Origin: an uncultured Akkermansia sp. | Lineage (GTDB): Bacteria; Verrucomicrobiota; Verrucomicrobiia; Verrucomicrobiales; Akkermansiaceae | DNA length: 40,647 nucleotides | Reading direction: 5' to 3' | NCBI GenBank assembly: GCA_944390825.1 | Contig: CALXRG010000019.1 | Span: 1-40,647 of the forward strand | Shown here: piece by piece, positions 23,072 to 31,438 of the stretch | How positions within the stretch are numbered: position 1 is the first letter of the stretch | Layout: each line of letters opens with the position of its first letter | The notes under the pieces: model-generated | The model's input: only the letters and a program-made list of their open reading frames with translations | The model's database searches: none | Told to the model about the DNA's origin: nothing | Translations under genes and position numbers: made by a program

Positions 23072-26000
23072 ATGGCTTTTACTCATCTGCACGTTCACAC
23101 GGAATACTCGCTGCTCGATGGCATGATCCACACGAAGGATCTGATTGCCAAGTGTGCAGCGATGGGAATGAATTCAGTGGCAGTCACGGATCACGGCAAT
23201 GTGTTCGCGGCGATCGAGTTCATGGTGAATGTGAAAAAGCACAATAAAGGGATCCTGGAGTGGAATAAAGAGCATCCCGATGAGAAAAAGCCGGTGTTCA
23301 AGCCGATTCTGGGCTGCGAGGTATACCTGTCCCCTACCCCGCTGGAGGTGAAGAAGCAGATTCCGGGGCGCCATAAGTACACGCATTTGATCTTGCTCTG
23401 CGAGAATAATACCGGGTGGTCGAATTTGATCAAGCTGGTGTCGCGCAGTCACCTGGAGGGGTTTTATTACAAGCCGCGCATTGATATGGAATCGCTTCGG
23501 GAGTTCAGCAAGGGGCTCATCTGCCTGACGGGTTGCATTTCCGGACCGATGCAGGAGTGGATTCTTCAGGATCAGCCGGAGAAGGCGGAGGAAGTGCTGC
23601 TGGAGCTTGTGGATATTTACGGCAGAGGCAATGTCTTTGTGGAACTTCAGGATCATGAGCTGGAGGAGGAACGCCGGTGCACACCGGAGCTGGTACGCAT
23701 CGCCCGCAAACACGATGTGCCGCTGGTGGTGACCAATGATGCCCACTTCCTCAACGAGGATGACCACGAGGCACACGATATTCTGATCTGCGTGGGCACG
23801 GGTAACAAACGGATGGATTCCAAGCGCATGCGCTACCCGAAATCGGTGTACCTGAAAAGCGAGGAGGAAATGCGCCGCCTGTTCCCCGAGTACCCGGATG
23901 CGTACGAGAACACCAATGTGATTGCCGAACGCTGCAATACATCGATCAAACTGGATTCAACCTCAACAGAACGCTACCCCGAATTCGCAACGCCGGATGG
24001 GTCAACCCGTGAAGAGTATCTGCGCAAGATTTGCTTCAAAGGCCTGGAGGATCGCTACGGCAAGGAGCGCGCAACGAATGATCAGGAACTGCGCGACCGC
24101 CTGGATTATGAGTTGAGCATTATCAATCAGCTGCGCTTCCCCAGCTATTTCCTGATCACGGCGGACTTCATCAACTGGGCAAAGGACCATGATATTCCGG
24201 TGGGCCCCGGCCGCGGCTCAGCCGCCGGTTCTCTGGTTGCTTATGTGATGAAAATCACCAACATCGACCCGTACCAGTTCGGCTTGATTTTCGAGCGTTT
24301 CCTGAACCCGGAGCGCGTCAGCCCCCCGGATATCGATATTGATTTTTGCCAGAGCCGCCGTCCTGAGGTGATTGATTACGTGCGCCATAAGTACGGTGAA
24401 CGCGCAGTGACGCACATTATCACCTATGGTACGATGGGCGCCAAATCGGTGGTGAAAGACGTGGCTCGCGTTCTGGGGCTGAGTTTCGCGGACAGTGACC
24501 GCATGTCCAAGCTGATTGAGAGTGGTCCGGGTGTAACGCTCCAAAAGAGTTACGAGACCAGCGAGGAGTTGCGCGAGCTGATCGCCCAGAATGAGACCTT
24601 CCAGGAGGTGTGGAGCTACGCTCTGAAGCTGGAGGGAACCATCCGCAACGTTGGCATGCACGCGGCTGGCGTCGTCATCGGTGACCGACCGCTGGATGAA
24701 TACGTGGCACTGACGCGCGATGACCTCAGCAACCCGTCGGGCGAGGTGGTGGCCCAGTGTGATATGGGAGCCATCTACAACGCAGGCCTGCTGAAGATGG
24801 ACTTCCTCGGGCTCAAGACTCTCACGGTCATGAAAGACGCCGAGCACTATGTGCGCTGGAGAGTGCCTGATTTCCGCTATGATTCAGTCGACATCCGGGA
24901 TGCAGAGACACTGGCGCTGCTGAACCGGGGCGATACGATGGGGGTGTTCCAGTTGGAATCCAGCGGCATGGTGGATACGTGCCGCCGCTATGGCATTGAC
25001 AACATCGAAGACATCATCGCACTGCTCGCCCTGTACCGCCCGGGCGCCATGCAGTTCATGGACGACATGATCGCGGTGAAAAAAGGACTCAAGAAGGCGG
25101 AGTATGAGCATCCTCTGCTCGAAAAGGTGTCCGGGCTTACCTACGGCGTCATGATTTACCAGGAACAGGTACAGGCAGCAGCCAAGCTGCTGGCGGGTTA
25201 CACCCTGGGTGGCGCGGACCTGCTGCGCCGTGCCATGGGTCACAAAGACATGAACGAAATGATGGAGCAGCGACGCCGCTTCGTCAAGGGATGCTGGGAT
25301 GTCAACGGCATCGATGAGAAAACAGCCAACGCTATTTTCGATAAAATCCAGAAGTTCGCCGGCTACGGCTTCAACAAATCTCACTCGGCATGCTATGGCC
25401 ATATCTCATACTGGACAGCTTACCTGAAGGCTCACTACCCGGTGGAGTTCCTCTGCGGACTGATGACAAACGAAGCGACCAATGAAAAGATCGGCGTGTT
25501 TATCCAGGAGGCAAACCGCATGGGCATCGAGGTACTGGGGCCCTGCGTGAATCACTCAGCGGTGAAATTCCAGCCGGAGACGATGCCGAACGGCCACCTG
25601 GCGGTGCGCTTCGGACTGGCATCGGTCAAGAGCATGAGCTCGGAAACGGTCCGGGTGATCGTGGAGGAACGCAAAGCCAATGGTCCGTACAAGAGTTTGG
25701 AGGATTTCTGCTACCGCATTCCGCCGCAAGCGGTACGCCGCAACCAAATCGAGGTGCTCGTGCAGTGCGGAGCGTTCGACTGGATGCGGGAGCCGCGTGC
25801 GCGGATCTTCAATTCCATTGAGCAGTGCATCAACGGCGCCTCCGCCGTGCACAAGGATCATGAAGCGGGGCAGATGTCGCTCTTCGACATGACAGAAACG
25901 ACCTCAGCTGTCACAAAAGAGGAAGAATCCTGCCCGGAATGGCCCAAGAACGAACGTCTGGATCAGGAAAAATTCCTGACGGGTGCCTACTTCACGGGTA

Positions 26001-26602
26001 ACCCGCTGGACAGCATGCGCGGCATCATCGATTCCCCCAGGTATCTGCCGATCGGCACGCTGCCGGATCTCTCCGATGATGAAATCCGTAACATGAGCGA
26101 CATGGCAGGAATGATCCGTGCGGTAGCGATTAAAACGACCAAAACGACCAATCAGAAATTTGCCGTCATTACGGTGGAGGATTTCACCGGAGTTACCGAA
26201 GCACTCGTGTGGGGCGATTCGTACACGAAAGCGGCAGCGGAAGGGCTGCTGCAGGCAGGCAACTTTGTGCGCTTCCGGGCGCGCATCTCACGGGATGAAA
26301 AAACCGGCGGCAAGAAAGTCTCAGCCAACGGCCTGGAACTCCTGGGCGGCACAGGCGGCAAAACACCCCGCCGCAGAGCCGTCAAAAACCCTGTTTACTA
26401 CGAAATCACCCTCAATACAGCCCGCCATGACGCAGGAGATCTGAAACTGATCAAAGATATTCTGCTGCAATTCCCCGGCAAGACCCCCGTACATCTGACC
26501 TTCCGCAACTCGCTGGGCAACCGTGCCTCCATCGAGCTAGGCGAGCGTTACCGCGTGGCACCCTCCTCCAAGCTCGACGAAAAGCTCTCGCTCTACAGCT
26601 GA
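23072..26602 (+). CDS. dnaE: DNA polymerase III subunit alpha
   Basis: The replicative polymerase subunit. The N-terminal PHP domain begins FTHLHVHTEYSLLDG and has VTDHGN and the later THLILLCEN segment; most PHP metal ligands look present, though proofreading by it is not implied. The palm contains GPGRGSAAGSLVAY and, near residues 417-424, PPDIDIDF with the catalytic Asp residues. Tandem helix-hairpin-helix-like and beta-clamp-binding regions follow (QMSLFDM near 930 is clamp-motif-like). An OB-fold nucleic-acid domain lies near 1010-1080 (FAVITVEDFTGVTEALVWGD). At 1176 aa it is the usual DnaE1 size. The start has no Shine-Dalgarno sequence. The serpin-like gene begins 50 bp downstream. Confidence 0.98.
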   Translation: MAFTHLHVHTEYSLLDGMIHTKDLIAKCAAMGMNSVAVTDHGNVFAAIEFMVNVKKHNKGILEWNKEHPDEKKPVFKPILGCEVYLSPTPLEVKKQIPGRHKYTHLILLCENNTGWSNLIKLVSRSHLEGFYYKPRIDMESLREFSKGLICLTGCISGPMQEWILQDQPEKAEEVLLELVDIYGRGNVFVELQDHELEEERRCTPELVRIARKHDVPLVVTNDAHFLNEDDHEAHDILICVGTGNKRMDSKRMRYPKSVYLKSEEEMRRLFPEYPDAYENTNVIAERCNTSIKLDSTSTERYPEFATPDGSTREEYLRKICFKGLEDRYGKERATNDQELRDRLDYELSIINQLRFPSYFLITADFINWAKDHDIPVGPGRGSAAGSLVAYVMKITNIDPYQFGLIFERFLNPERVSPPDIDIDFCQSRRPEVIDYVRHKYGERAVTHIITYGTMGAKSVVKDVARVLGLSFADSDRMSKLIESGPGVTLQKSYETSEELRELIAQNETFQEVWSYALKLEGTIRNVGMHAAGVVIGDRPLDEYVALTRDDLSNPSGEVVAQCDMGAIYNAGLLKMDFLGLKTLTVMKDAEHYVRWRVPDFRYDSVDIRDAETLALLNRGDTMGVFQLESSGMVDTCRRYGIDNIEDIIALLALYRPGAMQFMDDMIAVKKGLKKAEYEHPLLEKVSGLTYGVMIYQEQVQAAAKLLAGYTLGGADLLRRAMGHKDMNEMMEQRRRFVKGCWDVNGIDEKTANAIFDKIQKFAGYGFNKSHSACYGHISYWTAYLKAHYPVEFLCGLMTNEATNEKIGVFIQEANRMGIEVLGPCVNHSAVKFQPETMPNGHLAVRFGLASVKSMSSETVRVIVEERKANGPYKSLEDFCYRIPPQAVRRNQIEVLVQCGAFDWMREPRARIFNSIEQCINGASAVHKDHEAGQMSLFDMTETTSAVTKEEESCPEWPKNERLDQEKFLTGAYFTGNPLDSMRGIIDSPRYLPIGTLPDLSDDEIRNMSDMAGMIRAVAIKTTKTTNQKFAVITVEDFTGVTEALVWGDSYTKAAAEGLLQAGNFVRFRARISRDEKTGGKKVSANGLELLGGTGGKTPRRRAVKNPVYYEITLNTARHDAGDLKLIKDILLQFPGKTPVHLTFRNSLGNRASIELGERYRVAPSSKLDEKLSLYS

Positions 26603-26651
26603 TTCATACCTCACTCCCGCAACACGCCCCCCCAGCGACACGCCTCACCCC

Positions 26652-27878
26652 ATGAGCTCCCCCGCACCAAATTCACCCCATCCGGCAGGCCCTCCCTCTC
26701 CATCCCTTTGGCGCGTGGGACTGGCAGCCGCTTTTCTCGGACTGATGCTCAGCTCGGTCTATTACTACTGGACCTCTCAGTCAGCAAACCAACGGCAGGA
26801 ATTGCATACACCGGAGCAAACCGAAGCCGAGCTCGCCCTTCCCGAGGGGGGCATCCGCACAGACGCTTTCTCTCTGAAACTGTTGCAAGCCGCGCTCGAA
26901 GAACAAACAGGCAATGTCACCGTGGCGCCATCCGCCCTCACCGAAGCCATCCTAAGCCTGCAGGCCGTCGATGGCAATAGCATCGATGAAACCTGCCAAA
27001 AGTTTGGTTTGCAGGACAAAGAACCCTCTGCCGCCACTCTTCCCAATCATTTTCTCCAGATTTTCGTTGATGAAAGTCAAGCTCTTGGAGCCGAGAACCG
27101 CTCCCTGATGACCATCCCCATCAAGCGGGATCCCGTGCTGGCATCAGCTTTCATCAACAGGCTGGCACTGCCACAGCAACACCAGGCAGACCTGATGCTC
27201 AAAGCATCGGATGTGTGCCCGGAGGATCAATTTATCACGGCCATTGACCAAAAGTTTGCCCCTTCCTGGCTACACCCCATTGGGCCCCAGCATATGGCCA
27301 TGCTACCCTTCACCACAGCCTTCGGCATGCCGGAATCCCCCACCATGCAAGTGGCCGACCTTTACCGCGTCGTACAGGCTCCTGACGACACATGGGAAGC
27401 TGTAGCCTTATTTTTCAAAAAGGAAACCGGAACGCAAAACGATGACTGGGTGAGTCTGGTCATCGTACATCCGAAAGTAGGCACAGCACGCCGTCTGGCG
27501 GAAAAGCTCACCGTGGAGCAAATTTCCGATATCCGCAAAGCACTGGTCGAAACACCAGCCCGGCCATACAACCTCCAGATACCACCTCTGCAAGTCAGAG
27601 CTACCTGCTCAAACGCCCTGCCCCTGCTTCTCAAAATGGGTCTCAACCCACTGCCTCTCTCCCGGGAAGGCAACAACAAAGGCACCCAAGCGCGAGGCTC
27701 CATCTACTTGCAATACAGCATCAGCATCGGCGCCTCACCCGAGGACGAAAGCAAAAGTGCCACAGCTGCCGTGGAGGGCTACCCCCTGCTCCCCATTAAC
27801 AGCTCCTACCTCTGGTGGATTGGGAGCCTGACCTCCCCCGCTCCTTTCCTGTACATGGGCGTCGTCGAACAACCCTAG
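26652..27878 (+). CDS. Membrane-anchored, divergent serpin-like protein (408 aa)
   Basis: Residues about 19-40 form one transmembrane signal anchor after a short Pro/Ser-rich cytoplasmic start, leaving the rest outside the membrane. The external part follows the serpin order. TDAFSLKLLQAALEEQTGNV and then TVAPSALTEAILSLQAVDGN match helix A, strand 6B and helix B. LTVEQISDIRKALVE and then LQIPPLQV match the LT-x-E and LPKF-like block. ISIGASPEDESKSATAA matches the hinge of the reactive-centre loop, and FLYMGVVEQP the terminal LFMGRV-x-P strand. The hinge-to-terminal distance is roughly six residues shorter than usual, and the hinge is Ser/Lys-containing in place of poly-Ala, so protease inhibition is doubtful. 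It probably shares the dnaE transcript (50-bp gap). Confidence 0.8.
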   Translation: MSSPAPNSPHPAGPPSPSLWRVGLAAAFLGLMLSSVYYYWTSQSANQRQELHTPEQTEAELALPEGGIRTDAFSLKLLQAALEEQTGNVTVAPSALTEAILSLQAVDGNSIDETCQKFGLQDKEPSAATLPNHFLQIFVDESQALGAENRSLMTIPIKRDPVLASAFINRLALPQQHQADLMLKASDVCPEDQFITAIDQKFAPSWLHPIGPQHMAMLPFTTAFGMPESPTMQVADLYRVVQAPDDTWEAVALFFKKETGTQNDDWVSLVIVHPKVGTARRLAEKLTVEQISDIRKALVETPARPYNLQIPPLQVRATCSNALPLLLKMGLNPLPLSREGNNKGTQARGSIYLQYSISIGASPEDESKSATAAVEGYPLLPINSSYLWWIGSLTSPAPFLYMGVVEQP

Positions 27879-28777
27879 TGACACAGGTACCTTTTTGCGC
27901 CTTCTCCGCGCGATTCCCCAGGCTGCGGCGCCTGCACAGTCGTCCACATCTGCGACATCAGCACTCAACAAGCGTACCGCGCTGACATGGGTGACCAGAT
28001 CGATGCACAAACCGGAACCCCGGGCACCAGGGGACCAATCTTTGAAGGTCATGTCATCTTTCCTCGCCGCAGACAGCTCCAGCATACCAGCCGCAGGTCG
28101 GGGTAATCTCCCCGGTAATCCGACGGGCACCGCAGCAACTCTGTAAGCGAGGCTTTGATGTCCGCCTTCACCCTCTGACCAGCAGTCCCATCGCTCCAGC
28201 TCCGAGGATCACATCCAGACTACTTTTTCAAAAAGAGCAGCATTTTCTTCTCGCCATCCACCGAATTCTATGATAGCCTACAAAAAGCCGTGAGGCTCCT
28301 CTTCCCCGTGGTGAAAGTCGTTCCGTCATTTCGCCGGCCGACCTGACACTGCAACGCTACTACATGACTCTCTCTCTCATGGCTGCGGCCCGGCGGTTTA
28401 CCACCGCCGGGCCGTTCTATATATCTCTCATTCTCTCTCCGGCCTCCTCTCCGAACCGAGTTCTGGGACTTCACCGGATTTCCAAAACTCAAAAATCGCG
28501 CCTCCCTATCCGACGTATCACCGGCAGTCGCTCGAAGCGCGCCTGGGAGCCTTCTCTCCCGACCATTCCCCTCTGAAGGCACGGTTGTCACCGCCGTGGT
28601 GGAAACCCATCGGGCGCCCACCGCGCAGTCCTGCCTTCATTCCCCAGCCGCGACGACGCCCTCGACGTCCCAAACGGGCAGACCTGCTCGCCGGGCATTA
28701 ACACGGCCACAACCCGAATCAAGCAGCCCCCGCACCTCGGGAACGTAACAGGCCGGTATACACAGCAAAATGCACGC
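27879..28777. other. 0.9-kb gene-poor region
   Basis: No open frame here looks like a protein, apart from frames antisense to the serpin end. The sequence is C/T-rich on the plus strand. The one strong feature is the hairpin at 28387-28413. I looked for tRNA, SRP RNA, tmRNA and RNase P signatures and found none. It may hold an unannotated small RNA or decayed genes. Confidence 0.5.
28387..28413. terminator. Strong 10-bp hairpin in the gene-poor region
   Basis: GGCCCGGCGG (28387-28396) pairs perfectly with CCGCCGGGCC (28404-28413) around TTTACCA. It is followed by GTTCTATATAT, which is weakly T-rich. It lies about 510 bp after the serpin stop, so it may end an independent small transcript. 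Confidence 0.5.
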
Positions 28778-28805
28778 TTGCCAAATCGCTTCGGGCATGT
28801 TAAAT
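28778..28805 (+). promoter_or_regulatory. Putative leaderless promoter of the ATPase-nuclease pair
   Basis: TTGCCA (28778-28783, 5/6) and TTAAAT (28800-28805, 4/6) are 16 bp apart. Seven bases separate the -10 from the ATG at 28813, so the mRNA would begin at or beside the start codon. Confidence 0.5.
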
Positions 28806-28812
28806 AAGAGAC

Positions 28813-29892
28813 ATGATCAGGAAACTGGTGGTGGAAGGCATAACCGTCTATCCCACAACAAAAAGCTTCAACTTTGTCCCGGGTATCAACGTCATTGTCG
28901 GCGGCAACGACTCAGGCAAGAGTCACCTCATGAAACTCTGCTACGCCATGAGCAAGTGGGGCAGTGAAAGTCACCGCCGCGATCTACCCGAAATATGGGC
29001 AGAAGAAAAGCGTCTGCGCCAGATTCTGCTGCGCGTGTTCGGCACCCACAACCTCACGGCCATCACCGCCCGCAACCGCGGCAATGGCACGGCCCGCGTC
29101 CGCTGCTCCCTGGAAGGGCACAAAGTCCCCCCGGGCACGGCGGACGTCGATTTTACGTTTACCGCAGGACGTGAGGAAGAAGGACTGCACATCACAAAAG
29201 CCCCGCAGCGCTACCTGGAGGAAAACTCAGTCTTTATCTCCCCTCGGGAAGTGCTCTCCATCTTCCCCTGCTACATGCAGGCAGGCAAGCGCTATCCCGA
29301 ACTGCTGGACTCCGCCAGCTGGGAACTTTGCCGGGCGTTGGAGGACGAGCCCCGCCAGCATAAGCTCAGTCCCCCGCTTCAACAGGTACTCGACAGCATT
29401 GAAAAACTTCTTTCCGGCTCGCTTACCCGCCTGAACGGCCGCTTTTACCTCACGCGTCCGGATCAGGAGCCCATGGAGCTCAACCTTGTCGCGGAAGGCT
29501 TCAAGCGCATCGGCTCACTGGGATTGCTCATTGGTAACGGGCACATCCGCTCCGGCACTTCCCTGTTTTGGGACGAGCCGGAAATGAACCTCAACACCTC
29601 CCACCTGCCGGCTACCGTCAACATGATGATGGGGCTCTGCCGGGCAGGCGTGCAACTGATGCTCACTACGCACAGTCTTTTTCTGCTGCGCGAGCTGGTC
29701 ATCCAGCTCGCCGAGCCCGTCAACCGAGGGCTGACCCGCCGCTTCTTCGGCCTGCAACCGGCCAAAGATAACCGCAGCGGCGTCATCACCTCCAGCGGGG
29801 ATTCCCTCTCGGAAATCGATCATCTCGACAGTCTGGATGCCGAGGTCGAACAAGCCGACCGCTATATGAGCATGGGCTCCGGCCTCCTCTGA
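28813..29892 (+). CDS. ABC/SMC-like AAA ATPase, probable effector-partner ATPase (359 aa)
   Basis: A soluble ABC-type ATPase with no membrane part. Walker A is GGNDSGKS (30-37), in the INVIVGGNDSGKSHL context typical of OLD/RecF-like ATPases. The signature region is VAEGFKRIGSLGLLIGNG (about 225-242). Walker B is SLFWDEPEMNLN (250-261), with Glu after Asp, and the H-loop is LTTHS near 285. The insertion between Walker A and the signature is short, with no long coiled coil. Such compact ATPases pair with nucleases or other toxins in defence systems (PtuA, AriA, OLD-type). The gene downstream encodes a PD-(D/E)XK protein. There is no Shine-Dalgarno sequence, and the promoter is directly against the ATG. 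Confidence 0.88.
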   Translation: MIRKLVVEGITVYPTTKSFNFVPGINVIVGGNDSGKSHLMKLCYAMSKWGSESHRRDLPEIWAEEKRLRQILLRVFGTHNLTAITARNRGNGTARVRCSLEGHKVPPGTADVDFTFTAGREEEGLHITKAPQRYLEENSVFISPREVLSIFPCYMQAGKRYPELLDSASWELCRALEDEPRQHKLSPPLQQVLDSIEKLLSGSLTRLNGRFYLTRPDQEPMELNLVAEGFKRIGSLGLLIGNGHIRSGTSLFWDEPEMNLNTSHLPATVNMMMGLCRAGVQLMLTTHSLFLLRELVIQLAEPVNRGLTRRFFGLQPAKDNRSGVITSSGDSLSEIDHLDSLDAEVEQADRYMSMGSGLL

Positions 29893-29993
29893 AAACGCGC
29901 ACACCCACCCGACAGGCTCACAGTACCACTTTTCCCCGCCACGCTTCCTCTGCCACTTTCCTCTGCCACCCCACCCGCCCCCTCTTCCCCATC

Positions 29994-30758
29994 GTGTACC
30001 AGCCCGGCACCAGCTGCGTAGAAGGTCTGCACCGCTTCAACTTTGAGGCGGGCTACTACGTCTGCCGTTTTGAATGCTCCCCGTTCTACTCGCACCACGC
30101 CCAGAACTTCTGCAACAGCTGCAAGGAAATGGACTTCGTGCTCTACCACCCCGGCAAAAAAGAGCTCTGGCTCATCGAGGTGAAAGACTACCGCTTCAAC
30201 ACCCGTCCCAAAGTCCGTGACCTCGTCGAAAAACTCTGCCGCAAGGTGCGCGACTGCCTTTTTCTGCTGCGCACAGCAGCCCTCTGTGCCCCTGAGGAGG
30301 AACCGGCAGAGGGCATCTCCCTGCGCGATATGGCCCGCATGAGTCTCCAAGCCAAGCATATTCGCATTGCCTTCACCATCGAGCTCGGCACCACCGGACT
30401 CTTCCCGCCCAAGGCCCTGCTCTCCACCATCCGTGACCTGCTCTACCGGCAGATCCGTTTCATCGACCCGGAGATGCTCTGCCTGCCCATCACCGAATCC
30501 GGCGGCGTCGGCCCTTGGACCATTACTCCCGCCGACGGCGAACACTCCGCCCGCATCAACAAGCGCATGGAAGAAGCCCGCCTCGCCCGAGAGCGGGAAA
30601 TCGAGCGTAAAATTCAGGCAGAGCAAGCCCGCCATCAGGAAAAACTCCGCGACAAACGCCGCCGCCGGCAGCGAAAATCTTCCCTTCCCCTCTGGAAGCA
30701 ACGTGCCCAGGAGCGCGCCGAGGGCAAAACCGGCACCCACGCCGACCGGCGCAGCTGA
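29994..30758 (+). CDS. PD-(D/E)XK nuclease-like protein with basic coiled-coil tail (254 aa)
   Basis: KEMDFVLYHPGKKELWLIEV followed by KDYRF gives the PD-(D/E)XK core: Asp 47, then Glu 62-Val-Lys 64 after a beta hairpin. Upstream of it are four cysteines (8, 24, 28 and the CNSC pair near 40-43) and two histidines (35-36), possibly a metal site. The middle part (about 65-190) is helical. From about 190 to the end is a highly charged Arg/Glu/Lys coiled coil ending in a very basic patch, suited to nucleic-acid binding. The start is GTG at 29994; there is no in-frame ATG nearby and no ribosome binding site. It follows the ATPase by 101 bp, a pyrimidine-rich gap. The pairing suggests an ATPase-gated nuclease; this is inference. 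Confidence 0.72.
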   Translation: MYQPGTSCVEGLHRFNFEAGYYVCRFECSPFYSHHAQNFCNSCKEMDFVLYHPGKKELWLIEVKDYRFNTRPKVRDLVEKLCRKVRDCLFLLRTAALCAPEEEPAEGISLRDMARMSLQAKHIRIAFTIELGTTGLFPPKALLSTIRDLLYRQIRFIDPEMLCLPITESGGVGPWTITPADGEHSARINKRMEEARLAREREIERKIQAEQARHQEKLRDKRRRRQRKSSLPLWKQRAQERAEGKTGTHADRRS

Positions 30759-30793
30759 CACCTACTCTCCACCTCTCACCGCCTCCATCCCAT

Positions 30794-31378
30794 ATGCACC
30801 CCTGCCCCTTATCCCGTTTCGTTGCGCTTCTGCTCCCGCTTCTTGCACCAGTGGCAGAAGCCGACCCGAGGCTTGTGCCCCTCGCACGCCAGCAAATCGG
30901 TGTCACGGTTGACTACGACCCTTCCTACAGCATCATCGCATATCCTGGAGGCGACGTTCCCATGGAGACGGGCGTCTGCTCGGATGTCATTATCCGCGCT
31001 CTGCGCGGCCTCGGCCTTGACCTGCAGAAAGAGGTTCACGAGGATATGAAACGCAACTTCCGGCACTACCCCCAGCGCTGGGACCTCAGACGTCCGGACA
31101 AAAACATCGACCACCGCCGCGTCCCCAACCTCGAGTGTTTCTTCCGCAGGCGGGGCTGGCAACTCCCCGTTACAGACAACCCGGCCGACTACCAGCCCGG
31201 CGACATCGTCACCTGCCTGCTCGGCGGCTCCATCCCCCACATCATGATCGTGAGCGACCGCAAAGATTCCGAGGGCAACCCACTGATCATCCACAACATC
31301 GGCTCCGGCACTCAGGAAGAGGACGGCCTCTTTCTTTTCGAGCTCACCGGGCACTACCGCCCCCGGCTGGATCCTTGA
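30794..31378 (+). CDS. Exported DUF1287 family protein (194 aa)
   Basis: A short signal peptide (about 1-23, FVALLLPLLAPVAEA) is followed by a classic DUF1287 body: QIGVTVDYDPSYSIIAYPGGD, GVCSDVIIRALR with Cys 62, LQKEVHEDM, PDKNIDHRRVPNLECFF, YQPGDIVTCLLGG, PHIMIVSD with His 149, and a C-terminal TGHYRPR. The Cys/His arrangement resembles NlpC/P60-like papain-fold amidases, so a periplasmic hydrolase role is likely, though substrates are not established. It starts 35 bp after the nuclease gene on the same strand and may be co-transcribed, but the family is usually chromosomal housekeeping-like and not defensive. Confidence 0.9.
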   Translation: MHPCPLSRFVALLLPLLAPVAEADPRLVPLARQQIGVTVDYDPSYSIIAYPGGDVPMETGVCSDVIIRALRGLGLDLQKEVHEDMKRNFRHYPQRWDLRRPDKNIDHRRVPNLECFFRRRGWQLPVTDNPADYQPGDIVTCLLGGSIPHIMIVSDRKDSEGNPLIIHNIGSGTQEEDGLFLFELTGHYRPRLDP

Positions 31379-31396
31379 GAAGCGCCTTGTCGTATC

Positions 31397-31437
31397 CCGG
31401 CGTTGGGAGAGACTCCGTCTCTCCTGCCCGGCCTTTT
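31397..31437. terminator. Terminator between convergent genes
   Basis: GGAGAGAC (31406-31413) and GTCTCTCC (31417-31424) form a perfect stem with a TCC loop. Outer CCGG halves add a few pairs, and TTTT (31433-31436) follows on the plus strand. It separates the DUF1287 gene from the convergent membrane-protein gene, whose stop is at 31439, and could serve both. Confidence 0.75.
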
Positions 31438-31438
31438 G

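Noticed and set aside
27735..28130. 131-codon minus-strand frame ending in basic residues
   Set aside because: It overlaps the serpin 3' end antisense. I considered a PEP-CTERM-like tail, but there is no PEP motif or real transmembrane segment.
30794..31378. DUF1287 protein as a third component of the ATPase-nuclease pair
   Set aside because: It is co-directional and close, but the protein is exported and belongs to a family common outside defence contexts, so I treat it as a neighbour only.
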